A stretch of 21,944 bases of DNA. Origin: Mesotaenium endlicherianum (taxonomy: Eukaryota; Streptophyta; Zygnematophyceae; Zygnematales; Mesotaeniaceae). The stretch lies in NCBI GenBank assembly GCA_009602735.1, contig WELA01005182.1, positions 355,647 to 377,590 on the forward strand, in the 5' to 3' direction. Shown here piece by piece: positions 1 to 9,435 of the stretch (positions within the stretch are counted from its first letter, which is position 1; each line of letters begins with the position of its first letter). A program made the position numbers and the translations under genes. The notes beneath the pieces are model-generated. The model saw only the letters and a program-made list of their open reading frames with translations. It made no database searches and had not been told where the DNA came from.

Positions 1-365
1 CCTCCCTCCCTCCCACTGTCCTTTCGTCCTATATCTGTAACTCTTCTTGCCTCCCTCTCTCTCCCTCTCCTTGCCTCCTTTCCCTCCTTCCCTTGCTTGC
101 TATTCCTCTTTCCCTCCCACATTCCCTCCTTTGCTTTCTCTTTGCCTCCTGTCCCTCCTTACGTCTCCCTTTGTCTCCCTTCCATCCATCTCTATCCCTC
201 TATACCTCCCTCATATCATCTCTCGCTCCCTCTCCCGCCCTCTCTAGCTCTCCCCGCCTCTTTACCACCCTCACTCCGTTTATTTTCTTCTCGCTCTCTC
301 TCCTTCCCACCTTCTTGCTCTTCGTTCCTTTGTATGTCTCCATCCCCCTCCCTATCTTTGAATGT
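1..365. repeat. Pyrimidine-rich (CTCC/CTTT) low-complexity tract
   Basis: Almost every base on the plus strand is C or T, in loose CCCTCC, CTCTCC and CTTTCC units. Overlapping open frames exist here in several phases on both strands, but they only reflect the low complexity (Pro/Ser/Leu on plus, Arg/Glu/Gly on minus) and are not supported as genes. Composition becomes ordinary at about 365. Confidence 0.85.
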
Positions 366-1290
366 GACGACAAAGCTAAGGACAAAATTTACATCACTTT
401 TTTTTACTGCAAGCTGTAAGAGTGAGAAGAAGGAGCCTTTCAAACCAATGTATAGATCGGCTGAAATTTAACGTAGCGCGCATAGTCCTTTCTTAACACG
501 TTATACAAAAGAGATGTCTAAAAGAATGTTCCGGCACAGCATGTTATAACTCCGCAATAACTCATTTAAGTTAGCACACAGATCCCAAAATGCAAGAGCG
601 AGTGCGTGTGAGCACATAGAGTCCAGAAGAGCCTAGAATACAAGAGTGAGTGCAATCACGTTCTTTGAAGAATGTTCAAACTTGTCGTCAGACTTTGAAT
701 ACTAAACGGCGTGGAAGGTTGCATATATTCCACAAACAAATTGTGGAGGTTGAAGAGACTTCCAACACGCAATGAATATAAACGAGGCAAAAAGTTCGTT
801 ACAGTCATCTTAATTACATTTGCCTTCCTCCTTCAAGCTAACTTGTAAAAGTGGAGCCTAAGTAAGCGGGATGTGCCGATGGCAACTCGTGAATGTCGTG
901 GATGGGATAGAATTAGACTACTAGCGGTGGGGATAGTGCGGAAAATATCGCGGGCGGGATGGATTAGAGGTAGAGTTTGTGGATTGAAGTAGATCTGATT
1001 GGGTTGAGTCATGTGAGGAATAGATGAGTCTACGTTCCAACCAACGTCCAATCCAAACAATGCTTCACGAAACCGTCGCGTGCCAAATCGGCACCCCAAG
1101 TATTAAAAAGTCGACCGCGCCACCTTCAACAGCCGTCAAGGGCAACATTAACGTTACAAAAATAAAAGACGAAATCACCGACCAAAAAAAAGAATTATTT
1201 CCATTTTGTGATTTCGAGATGGAAATAGTTTTGACGAACTCGTACGTAATTAAGTACTTGGTCTCAGAAAGTTAAGTTTCGATCAGACAC
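366..1290. other. Unassigned intergenic sequence
   Basis: No recognisable gene, RNA or transposon domain is visible. Short ORFs (833-1099 minus, 1024-1275 plus) have no family resemblance and no motif. A small perfect hairpin CCACAA/TTGTGG lies near 730-746. This stretch is left of the A-prime gag remnant and could be the flank of that old insertion or unrelated repeat DNA. Confidence 0.5.
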
Positions 1291-1340
1291 TCGATGACTT
1301 TCCGCCACCGAGTTGTCGATGACTTCCCGACATCGAGTTG
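1291..1340. repeat. Tandem duplication, two 25-bp units
   Basis: Units 1291-1315 and 1316-1340 abut and match at 22 of 25 positions, each running from TCGATGACTT to CGAGTTG. Only two copies are visible and no coding frame explains them. Confidence 0.8.
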
Positions 1341-1519
1341 TGGGAGGAAATCCATCCAAAAGTGGCCGGAAGTGACCTAATGGAACTTAATAGAATAGTA
1401 AAATCTAGATTTCCATTCGCTCAAATTTGCCCGTCTACGCCCGGCGGCCGATCCGACTCGTACATATTTCCATTTCAGATTGTCAATGAAATTTGCCCCA
1501 TGTCACCGTCAGGGTGCGT
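1341..1519. other. Unassigned spacer with recurring ATTTCCATT and AAATTTGCCC words
   Basis: ATTTCCATT occurs near 1198, 1410 and 1467, and AAATTTGCCC occurs near 1424 and 1490, each after a variable gap. Together they look like a degenerate internal repeat. The right edge is where similarity to gag starts. No gene is seen. Confidence 0.4.
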
Positions 1520-2141
1520 AGCAAATTGGTTTTGTTGAGGCGGATCTCGGCGTAGTCCTACCACCACCTCGTTGAAAGAGTGTCCAACTCTTCCTCTAAC
1601 TTGCATAGCATTGTACTCATAGCCATAAGACTCAAACTCATTCATCTGATAATCTTCAGCTTGGTCTCCTTCAATTGCATTGTAGGAACCATGTGGCTTT
1701 TTGACAATCTTAGCCACGAAAGCACTACTCTGGCGCTTGTGGTTGAACTACTGCCAATCCCAAGTATCAATGTCTTGGATCACGTCAACCAGCTTCTCAT
1801 GCTTCTTTTCAGCAAAATGACTAGAGATCTCAGACTTCAAGCCATACCTAAAGTATGCTATTCCGTACAGCTCTGGCAAGGTAGGCTGCTTCATCATGTT
1901 CTTTTAAAACTTCTGAGCAACTGAAGTGGTCTGCATCAATGTCAAGGAGATCATAGATAACTTTCTCTTGCTGATTAATCACATCAAACTTCTCATGCAA
2001 TTTCTTATCGACCTCTACCCACGTGGGGTCACCGAGTTGGTTAGCTTTTCAATCTTCCTCGTAGAAGAGCCACCAGTGTGTTGCGCTGCCCTTCAGGAAA
2101 GCACCAGTGTGCCTGATGTTCTTACAATCATGCAGGTTTGG
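1520..2141 (-). pseudogene. A-prime gag C-terminal fragment (Ty3/gypsy), left of the element A insertion
   Basis: Read on the minus strand, this matches the plus-strand gag of element A at about 2831-3460 nearly base by base with scattered changes. It includes the conserved stretch around KIVKKPH.SYNAIEGDQ (minus-strand ORF in 1475-1717). A CAG-to-TAG change interrupts the WQQF region, and small indels break the frame. Similarity stops at about 1520, just before the CCHC knuckle, so no protease or pol of this copy remains. The right edge at 2141 is the target site of element A. The matching N-terminal half of the same gag lies at 10388-11065, also on the minus strand. Retroviral-type Gag would form the particle, and this copy cannot. 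Confidence 0.88.
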
Positions 2142-2146
2142 ATAAA
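2142..2146. repeat. Left target-site duplication of element A (ATAAA)
   Basis: ATAAA immediately precedes TGTAATGAATC here and recurs at 10383-10387 immediately after the 3' LTR. A-prime gag homology continues across the two copies, so this is the interrupted site. Confidence 0.85.
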
Positions 2147-2167
2147 TGTAATGAATCAGTATATTGG
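2147..2167 (+). repeat. Element A 5' LTR remnant (about 21 bp)
   Basis: TGTAATGAATCAGTAT.TTGG matches the first 21 bases of the 3' LTR at 9665-9685 with one mismatch. The sequence then jumps directly into the gag leader. The rest of the LTR (about 700 bp) and the primer-binding site are missing. TTGG at the break also occurs in the intact leader of A-prime just ahead of the gag start, which fits a microhomology deletion. Confidence 0.8.
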
Positions 2168-3550
2168 ACACTAATAACATTGTAGAAGGGCAAGTCGAAA
2201 GTCGCGTCTTTAGACCCCGTACCTACTTGGAAACGCTGCATGATGCAGGAGCTAGAAAAGCTGCTGAGCAGGCAACAGCTCTTGCTGCAGTAGCAGCCCA
2301 GTTGGCTGAGGATGAGACTTTAGCCAAAGAGGTAGAGGAGGCAGTGAACAGGAGGGCCCCTGATGCAAGGACGGTGGAAGAGCAAATGGCAGAAAGTGCC
2401 ATTCTCCGAAACCAATTTCCTGCTGTGCCTACTGTCATACCTCTCCCTCAAATTCGCAGACGGCTGAGCGCAACAGGCATAGCCGAAGCGGCAGCAATTG
2501 GGAATGCCGAAGCTGCTACTAATATAGCTAATGTTGCTGCTGCTGCGTTTGCTGGGCTACCACCTCAGAATGTGGATCTGGGAGCCTTATTTGTTCAGAT
2601 GCAATTGCAAATGGCGAGTATGTATCAGTCCCAACAGGAGGACAAAAGGATCATGATGGCATTGCTTTGTGACAAAGACCAACTAGGTTCTGAAACCACT
2701 GGTGGTGGTGGCAGAGGGCCTAGTAAGCCTAAGCCAAAGCCTCCCCAAGACTACGATCCTAAGGGAAGCAAAAAGTATTACCTGATCAAGTTTCTCGCCG
2801 ATGTTGAGTAATGGCTGGAGAACTACCCAAAAATTGCAGGATTACGAGAAGGTCAGGCACACTAGTGTTCTACTGAAAGGCAGTACAACAGACTCGTGGC
2901 TGTATTGGAAAGAAGAGCGTAAGGCTCAGCAACTTGGTGACCCTACTTGGATAGAGTTTGTCGAGAAATTGCATGAGAAGTTGGATGTCATCAATCAGTA
3001 GGAGAAAGCTATCTATGCAATGATCTCTTTGACACCGAAGCAGACCACTTCAGTTGCTGAGTTTGCTCAAAAGTTCCAGGAGAACATGATGAAGCAGCCA
3101 GATTTGCCAGAGCGATATAAGATAGCAAACTTCAGGTATGGCTTCAAATCCAAATTCTCAGGTCATTTTGCTGAAAAGAAGTATGAGAAATTGGCTGACT
3201 TGATCTAGGACGCTAATGCTTGGGATCAGCAGCAGTTCAGTCACAAGCGCCAGAGTAATGCTTTGGTGTCTAAGATTGTCAAAAAGCCCCACAATTCCTA
3301 CAATGCAATTGAAGGAGACCAGGATGAGGATGATCAAGGTGATGAGTATGAGTATGAGTGTAATGCCGTGCAGTCTAGAGAGAGAGGTGGTTACTCTCCA
3401 GTGGGCTATGGAAAAGGTGGTGGTAGGACTCAGCCGAGACCAGCCTCAGCAAAACCTATTTGCTGCCATTGCCAGCAACTGGGTCACTATAGAGAGCAGT
3501 GTCCAGTCAAGCATCTTCCAAAGGTCGAGAGAAAGGACCAACCTTTATAA
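2164..3550 (+). pseudogene. gag: Element A gag
   Basis: The N-terminal 215 codons (2164-2811) are Ala/Glu-rich and helical-looking, followed by a Gly-rich and PKPKPP linker. No ATG opens this frame; the first in-frame Met is well inside, as expected if the true start was lost with the leader. After a stop at about 2809 and a frame change, the capsid-like part runs 2801-3208 (WLYWKEE, PTWIEFVEKLHEKL, FAQKFQENM) with TAG codons at about 2999 and 3206. The last part, 3263-3550, ends in a CCHC zinc knuckle (C-x2-C-x4-H-x4-C, 3461-3502), the RNA-binding motif of Gag. The inverted A-prime copy keeps CAA codons where two of these stops lie, so they arose after the copies split. The gag frame overlaps the protease frame in -1 phase. 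Confidence 0.9.
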
Positions 3551-4368
3551 GAGAGCAACAGTTAGTAATCCAGTCTATTCACTGTGAGGATGCTAGAGAT
3601 AGTGAGTCGTCACTAGCTGCCCTCGAAGCAGGTATTATGGGTTCTGCTGAACTGGATTCACTATGCATGCCTGACAACCAGATCAAGGAGACCATCAGCA
3701 ATATAGATCTCCAGGGAGTGCACACTTTGGATGATCTTGTTCCACCTGATGTCCAACATTTCTTTGCTAAGTCAGGAGAACAATGCGAAAGTCAGGAAAA
3801 GTCGGTCCCCCCTATTCTACTGCATTGTATGAATGCAGGTAGGAAGGTGAGAGCATTTGTTGACGGAGGGGCGTCACATACTTTTATCCATAAGGACTTA
3901 GTTAAGCGGCTAAAGTTGCCTACTGCCACCCAAGGGAATAGCAAAATATTCCTTGGAAATGCCTCAAGTATCCCGGGAGGAGTTATAACCAAGCCTATTG
4001 AGGTCCAGTTAGGTTCTGGCATTGCAGTTCTAACTGGAACGCTTACATTTGAGGTACTCAACACTGGCTTTTATGATCTCGTGCTAGGCAGGTCCTGGCT
4101 TAATAGACATCAAGCTGAAGTGTGTTGGAGCAGAGGTACAGTTAAAGTGAGAGGAGCCAGTGATGGGCAGACTGACTTGGCACCCACCAGTGCTCTTCCT
4201 CTTGTCCTGTGTGGACGGCAAATGAAGGAAAAGAAGAGGCTTCCAGAAGAATGCAAGTTGCTGCAATGGAGTTCGTCAAAAGCTGGAACCAAAAGGAAGA
4301 CAGAATGTTCTGTCTGCTGCTATGAGAGGTACCTCCTCAACCTGAAGAAGTGGTTGAGAAAAAGGTGA
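3499..4368 (+). pseudogene. pol: Element A pol, aspartic protease part
   Basis: This is a 289-codon open stretch without an ATG start. Its frame is -1 relative to gag and overlaps the gag end by about 50 nt. Residues about 105-235 have the retropepsin layout: FVDGGASHTFI around residue 120-130 (nt 3862), then a LVLGRSWL block near residue 195. The family normally has D-S/T-G at the catalytic loop; here it is D-G-G, which probably disables the enzyme. The protease would cleave the Gag-Pol polyprotein. The frame ends at a TGA (4366-4368) before RT, and the next open segment is in another frame, so at least one indel separates protease from RT. Confidence 0.85.
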
Positions 4369-4425
4369 GCCCTCCGAAGCACCCTATTGCTGCATAAATT
4401 GTTGCCCAGTATACTGATGTTTTTA

Positions 4426-5386
4426 TTATGCCCCCCGGAGTGCCCCGTAAGAGGGAAGTAGATCATAGGATTGATTTATTACCTGGGAGTTAGCCACCTT
4501 GGCAACGCACTTATGGCTTGTTTTATGTAGAGAGCGAAGAGTTGAAAACACAGATCGCAGAGCTGGAGGAAAATGGTTATATTTCCGCCAGTAAATCACC
4601 TTATGGCGCACCTATCCTATTTTTTAGGAAAAAGGATGGTAGTATGCGAATGTGTGAGGATTACAGAGCTCTTAACAGAATTACAGTAAAAAATAAGTAT
4701 GCTTGATCCAAAATCAAGGACTTGCTTAATACTCTGTCTGGTGCTAAAGTGTTTAGTTAGATAGATCTCAAGAGCAATTATAATCAAATCAAAATTGCTG
4801 AGGAAGATCAACACAAAACTTCCTTCCGCTCACGTTATGGACACTAAGAGTTTAATGTGATGCCATTTGGACTAACTAATGCTCCTGCAACATTCATAGG
4901 TGCTATGAATGACATTTTCAAGCCTTACTTGGATAAGTTTGTGCAAGTATTCTTGGATGATAGTCTAATTTTCTCTAAAAGTGAAGCTCAGTATGCTGAG
5001 CACTTAAAAACAATCATGGACACTCTGAGAAGGAATCAATTACATGCTAAAATGAGCAAGTGTGATTTCTTTAAGGAAAGTGTTGAATTCTTGGGCCACG
5101 TTGTCAGCAAAGAAGGCATCATAGTGGATCCTAAGAAAGTTTAGATCATAAGGGACTGGCCAGTACCACAGTCTGTCTTGGAAGTTAGATCCTTCCTTGG
5201 GTTAGCTAACTATTAGAGGAGATTCATTGAAAATTATTCTACAAAGGCCAGTAAATTGACTGACCTTACTAAGAAGGACATGGGGTATGTGTGGAGGAAA
5301 GAGCAGCAAGCCGCCTTCCAGACCCCTAAAGATGCTCTCTGTTCTGCCCCAGTCTTAGCTGTGTATGACCCCAGCAAACTGTGTAG
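4426..5386 (+). pseudogene. pol: Element A pol, reverse transcriptase
   Basis: One reading frame covers nearly the whole domain but is cut by stops at about 4492, 4704, 4758, 4848, 5142 and 5214. Recognisable RT blocks in order are [20 protein letters not shown], the fingers motif [37 protein letters not shown], then the catalytic FLDD (4950-4961, equivalent to YxDD), and SKCDFF...EFLGHVVS with the thumb block FLGLANY. The catalytic Asp pair is intact although the chain is not. It would copy element RNA into DNA. A frame change at about 5380 leads into RNase H. Confidence 0.9.
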
Positions 5387-5650
5387 GTGATTACTGATGC
5401 TTCTAACTCTGCCATCGAAGCTATTTTGTTGCAGTCTGCTGACAAAACCTCAAAAGATAGTAATGTAAAGCAGGAATGGCACTTGGTGCTGTATGAGTCT
5501 GTGGAATTTAACCAGGCTGAAATTTATTATTTTGTGCATGATAAGGAGCTGCTTGCTATCATTCATGTGCTCAAACAGTGGAGAGCATACTTACATGATA
5601 AAGCTTTTAAGGTGATTACAGATCATCTAGCTCTGACTCACTTTCAGTAG
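5387..5650 (+). pseudogene. pol: Element A pol, RNase H
   Basis: The 87-codon segment shows the three acidic anchors of Ty3/gypsy RNase H: ITDAS (D at residue 4), DKELLAI (E at residue 54) and ITDH (D at residue 79). It would degrade the RNA strand of the RNA/DNA hybrid. A TAG at 5648-5650 after THFQ ends the segment, but the same frame continues directly as KSKLSRR into the integrase linker, so the stop is a point change and not a domain end. Confidence 0.87.
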
Positions 5651-6815
5651 AAGTCCAAGCTGTCGAGGAGGGCGAACCGCCAGAGCCACATGCTGGAGCA
5701 GTTCAAAGTCCTGATTGACTACAAACCAGGGAAGTTGAATCCTGCTGATGCACTCTCTAGAAGACCTGACTTGCAAGAAAGGAACTTTAGTCAGCATGCT
5801 ATAGATCAGGTCCTTTGTGCACTCACTTCACTAGAGGTGAAAAAGTCCTTCCTTGAACAACTTAGGAAAGCCTACCTTTTTGACCCAACATTTGAGCCCA
5901 GCCCCACTGATGGTGTGTGTCCTGCTACTGCACTCGGGTATAGGCTAAGAGGAGGGGTCTGGGTAACTGAAACCACTTCGAACAAGCTAAAGCTGGTCAT
6001 ACTGAATAACTTGGAAATCAAGTCACTCTTACTGAGTCAAGCACATGACAGTTTACCGGGTGGACATTTGGGGCAGGCCAAAACTGTTGGCAAAGTGGCA
6101 AAACATTATCACTGGGAGGGGTTGCCTCGGGAGGTCTTCAACTATGTGAAGTCTTGTGATCAGTGTTGGAAGAATAAGTCTAGGCACACGCCACCCGGGG
6201 GGCTATTACGACCACTACCCATCCCTGTTGGACGCTGAGAAACAATATCCATGGACTGGGTGGTAACACTACCAAGAACTGCCAATGGGCATGACTCGAT
6301 ACTGGTAGTAGTGGATAAACTGACAAAATGGTCATTTTCATCCCCACACTGTCAAAATAACTGCACTCAAAATTGCGAGACAGTTTTACAACCATGTACT
6401 ATGCCAACATGGGCTACCCTCTAATATTATCTCTAACAGAGACTCAAAACTTACCTCTAAATTATGGAGAGCTTTAATGGAATTAATGGGAGTCAAACAG
6501 CTACTCAGCACAGCAAACCACCCTCAGACTGATGGGCAGACTGAAAGAACTAACCGAGCTTTGCAAGAGGTGCTGAGAGCATATATTAACCAAAAACAAG
6601 ATAATTGGAATGACCTGTTGCCTCAAATTCAATTTGCGGTCAACAGTGCGGCGCACGCGTCAACGGGAAAGACTCCTTTCCAACTCAGTCTGGGTAGAGT
6701 TCCTAAGTCTCCTTTAGAAGTACTAGGGGAGTCGTTAACTCACTCTGAGGGGATTGCCAATCCGATCTCTCTCCAGTTCACTCAGGAGTTTACTGACACC
6801 ATGTCAGAAGTCTAA
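5651..6815 (+). pseudogene. pol: Element A pol, integrase (zinc domain and core)
   Basis: The segment begins with the RNase H/integrase linker (YKPGKLNPADALSRRP). The HHCC zinc domain follows with His at residues 119 and 126 and Cys at 156 and 159 of the 5690-6238 segment. A TGA at 6236 interrupts the frame just before ISMDW, which carries the first catalytic Asp (6254-6256). A frame change occurs near 6340. The second catalytic Asp position reads S-N-R-D, with Asn at 6435-6437. The catalytic Glu in GQTER is at 6543-6545, exactly 35 residues after that Asn, so the D-D-35-E spacing is preserved but the second Asp is lost. A TAA at 6813-6815 ends the core segment, and the same frame resumes at once. 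Confidence 0.9.
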
Positions 6816-7346
6816 CACAATCTGCACAAAGTCCAAGAAAATCAAGAAAAATACGCTAATCACCACCGTCGGGAGCTGACATTTTCAAAGGGCGATTTGG
6901 TCAAACTGCATTCTCAACACCTGTACCTGCCTGGTGTGGTCAAGAAAATGCTTGGATCAATTTGGGTCGGTCCATATTCGGTGGTGCGCCGTGTTGCTCA
7001 GAATGCTTATAAACTGAATATGTCGGCGGAATACAAGGGTCGCCCAATCTTTAATGTCTTCTTCCTGCAACCATATATCAAAGGTGACACACTGTTCACA
7101 GGTCGGTTACCCGTCAAACCGGGACCGGTCCCCGCTATCAGGGAAGGTGACTCTAAGGAATATGAGGTCGAGGAGATTTTGGACGCTCGCTCTATCCGTC
7201 AGTCATCTAAATATGTCATGAAGTACCTGGTCAGATGGAAAGGTTACGATGCCTATGGGAATACTTCAGAATTTAAGGACCATTTGACCAATGCCAAAGC
7301 GGCGTTGAAACGATTCCACCTTTGGGCGGCTGGGGCACCTCCCTAG
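6816..7346 (+). pseudogene. pol: Element A pol C-terminus with chromodomain
   Basis: This is the same frame as the integrase core after one stop. The GPY-like integrase C-terminal block (GSIWVGPYSVVRRV) is followed by YKLNM and IFNVFFLQPYI. The chromodomain occupies about residues 88-140 of the 6897-7346 segment (EYEVEEILDARSI, then YLVRWKGYDA, then a helix ending in LKRF). Chromodomains of chromoviruses bind histone marks and steer integration to heterochromatin. The usual third aromatic residue in NTW is Ser here, so mark binding would probably be weakened. The frame ends at 7346 with TAG, the natural end of pol. Confidence 0.9.
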
Positions 7347-7749
7347 TTATCATTTCTATTGACATGGGAAGGTGACACGTGGTTATGTCTCCATGTAAGT
7401 TGGAGGGGAAATGTGCCAGTAAATGACAGTTAGTGTGCGAGAAAGGGACTATTATTGACAGTAAAGTGTCAGCATAGTGACAGATCTGACAGCCAGGCCC
7501 ACATTAAGCAAAGTTGGCGGAATAAGAAAAGGGACCAGCACATGAACAGATCACTTAACTCACCCTGAACACACATTCATCCGTTCATTCTTCATCGCAC
7601 TACAGTCCCGTTAACTCCTAGTAACCACCATGTGAGCCAAACAGGGACAAACCTACCATCATAATACAAATTTACTTCTCTTCCTGCAACTTCTGTGACA
7701 AAGATCGAGATCCTACTAACTTGTGCCCTGGTTACATGTGCAGCAGGAT
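7347..7749 (+). other. Spacer between pol and the extra module, with a polypurine-like tract
   Basis: No gene is seen. At 7396-7407 lies TAAGTTGGAGGG, identical to the 12 bases just before the 3' LTR at 9651-9662. It is followed 4 nt later by TGTGCC, an LTR-like TG start, but the following sequence does not match the element's LTR. The rest is AC-rich leader-like DNA containing several TGACAG words, running to an ATG at 7750. Confidence 0.6.
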
Positions 7750-8165
7750 GGCTCCCACCACACAAAACGAAGACAGAAAGCGCAAGGCAGAAGAAGCCAG
7801 GAGGACAATGGAGCAATACCACAAAGAGCTGGCGGCGACGTCTTTCACCAGGATAGAACAAGAAAGGGTCCGGACTCCGCAGACAACAAGAGGCGGCAGA
7901 GGAAGCACAGACAAAAAAGGAGCAGGAGGCGGAAAATCTTAAGTTAGCTGAGGAGAAGAGACAGAAGAAACAACAAGAAAAAGCGGCGGAAGCAGAGGAG
8001 GAGAGAAGGAAAAAGGCTGAAGTTGAGAAGCAGAAGAGACTGGCCACTTACAGATATAGTGTGGTGGGTGGCCAAACCTTTGAAAAGCCTGAAGGAAGCA
8101 TTATTGGCACCCCACGAGATCAACAAGGTGGAACAAAAAATAATGTTATAAAAGCAAGGAGCTGA
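7750..8165 (+). pseudogene. Extra module N-terminus: charged coiled-coil segment, frameshifted
   Basis: From ATG 7750 one frame reads MAPTTQNEDRKRKAEEARRT and continues to TAA at 7942. From about 7890 a second frame carries a long Glu/Lys/Ala/Gln-rich heptad-like stretch (EAAEEAQTKKEQEAENLKL onward) to about 8045, then TYRYSVVGGQTFEKPEG and a TGA at 8163. The abrupt switch implies an indel near 7880. A second indel near 8150 joins it to the 8161-9435 frame, which begins QGAEILDRYIETHIG. The ancestral protein was therefore probably one chain of about 550 residues with a coiled-coil N-terminus. Charged helical N-termini occur in Gag proteins, so an origin as gag of another element is possible. 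No named family is recognised. Confidence 0.6.
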
Positions 8166-9435
8166 AATCCTAGACAGGTATATTGAGACACACATTGGTG
8201 TGGTCCTCTACGAAGATTATGCCAGAATGGTGGGGTGTACAGCAGAGCAGGCACGGTTTCTTGCAGATGACTCGGAAGATAAGCCGGTATCAGTGCCTGG
8301 CATAGTGGGGAATCAGAGACTCATCAGGATGGTCAGCAAGCAACCCGATAGCTTTAAGGATGCAGTATTCTACGTGACACTACTGCCAGCCTACAATGAA
8401 GTTGAGAGGAGGAGCTGGGAGTACTTGGCCAAGGAAACAGGGCAGCAGATGTTCTCTCCCCACTGGTTCCCTTGTAAGCTGAAAAAGGCTGAGCACAGGC
8501 CACATTACTACCAGCAGCCCACAGACTGGAGGTGGATGACCGTCACTAACAGGAAGCGGGAGTGCGATGGGGCCCACCCAGAGGACTTCCATTATGGGCT
8601 GGACGGCTACCTCATCCTACCACCTCACATTGCCCCTTGGGACCCCAGGTTGAATGGATGCCTGAGAAATATGAATGTTGAGACCAAGGAGCACAGGAGG
8701 AGGGGGAGAGATTATTTCTCTAAGGGGAAGTATGCCTTTGTCAAATGGGTTAAAAATGCAGGCCGGATAGATATCAGCAGGCTCACGGCCAAGCAACCTC
8801 CAGCTCGTCCTAAGAAAAGACGGTCAGTAGATTTCTCCATGTCTACCCGAGAGCAGGATGCCTTAGTGGACGAGACCCCTACTCTCTCTGAGGAGAAAGA
8901 TGAGGAGGATGAGGAAGAAGAACAGGGCAAGGGAGAAGCATCGGGAGTTGGTACTCAAGAGATCCACGGGCAGGCAGAAGCAGAGACTCCTAGGGCGCCA
9001 AGATCAGGTTTATGGAATGTGATCCCTACTATGAAGGCAACAGGACCCCGCACTCGTTCTCTCAGCCCACCTGCCCAAGTTGGGGAAGAAGTTGATTTGA
9101 TTGTTCTTGGCAGCAAAAAATGGCCAAAATCCCTAGAAGACAGGGGTACCAGAAGAGGGACAGGCGGAGTAGTCAGAGGTATGCTGGCCACCTCCTTCGA
9201 TCAGGGACATATGCCTCTTGCCAATGTATTTCAGCATCCTGCCAGAATGCCTGTCTATGTGGGCATCAACACCCAGGTGGTTGAAGAGCAGGCTACGGTC
9301 CTTCGTTCTCCTCGAGGCCCAACTTTAGAACAAACAAGATTCTTTAGAAGGCCAGCTGACAAACCTAGAGGGCTGTCTAGATCTAGGTCCAGATCTCAGT
9401 CTCCTGATCTTGGAGCCCTAGGAACAACTTCCTAA
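8161..9435 (+). CDS. Extra ORF (ORF2) of element A, unknown protein
   Basis: The frame is open from 8161; there is no ATG at its head, GTG is at 8200 and the first ATG is 8227. Numbering from 8200 gives 411 residues. Residues 1-195 look globular and Trp/Tyr-rich (WEYLAKE, FSPHWFPCKL, PTDWRW, YGLDGYLILPPHIAPWDPRL). A basic nuclear-signal-like RPKKRR is at 203-208, an acidic run at 231-241, and an Arg-Ser repeat at 393-400. No signal peptide, membrane helix, zinc finger or polymerase/nuclease motif is seen, so it is not a typical env-like ORF. It lies between pol and the polypurine tract, in sense orientation. It is the longest uninterrupted frame in the window, in contrast to the stop-ridden pol beside it. 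It may be a captured host fragment or a gag-like ORF from another element; no function is proposed. Confidence 0.6.
   Translation, partial: AEILDRYIETHIGVVLYEDYARMVGCTAEQARFLADDSEDKPVSVPGIVGNQRLIRMVSKQPDSFKDAVFYVTLLPAYNEVERRSWEYLAKETGQQMFSPHWFPCKLKKAEHRPHYYQQPTDWRWMTVTNRKRECDGAHPEDFHYGLDGYLILPPHIAPWDPRLNGCLRNMNVETKEHRRRGRDYFSKGKYAFVKWVKNAGRIDISRLTAKQPPARPKKRRSVDFSMSTREQDALVDETPTLSEEKDEEDEEEEQGKGEASGVGTQEIHGQAEAETPRAPRSGLWNVIPTMKATGPRTRSLSPPAQVGEEVDLIVLGSKKWPKSLEDRGTRRGTGGVVRGMLATSFDQGHMPLANVFQHPARMPVYVGINTQVVEEQATVLRSPRGPTLEQTRFFRRPADKPRGLSRSRSRSQSPDLGALGTTS

Noticed and set aside
47..471. Overlapping ORFs of 60-124 codons on both strands at the left edge
   Set aside because: Produced by the pyrimidine-rich low-complexity tract; composition is Pro/Ser/Leu or Arg/Glu only and several phases are open at once.
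833..1275. ORFs at 833-1099 (minus) and 1024-1275 (plus) as host genes
   Set aside because: They overlap each other on opposite strands, have no motif and no family resemblance.
7405..7749. Possible second LTR starting at TGTGCC after the internal polypurine tract
   Set aside because: No matching partner repeat exists in the window and no CA end or target duplication can be placed; kept only as a hint under the module finding.
7592..8195. Minus-strand ORFs of 151 and 83 codons rich in Ser/Phe/Leu
   Set aside because: Antisense shadow of the Glu/Lys-rich coiled-coil segment on the plus strand.
8200..9435. ORF2 as an env gene
   Set aside because: No signal peptide, transmembrane helix, furin-type site or fusion-peptide-like stretch; it has nuclear-type basic and acidic features instead.
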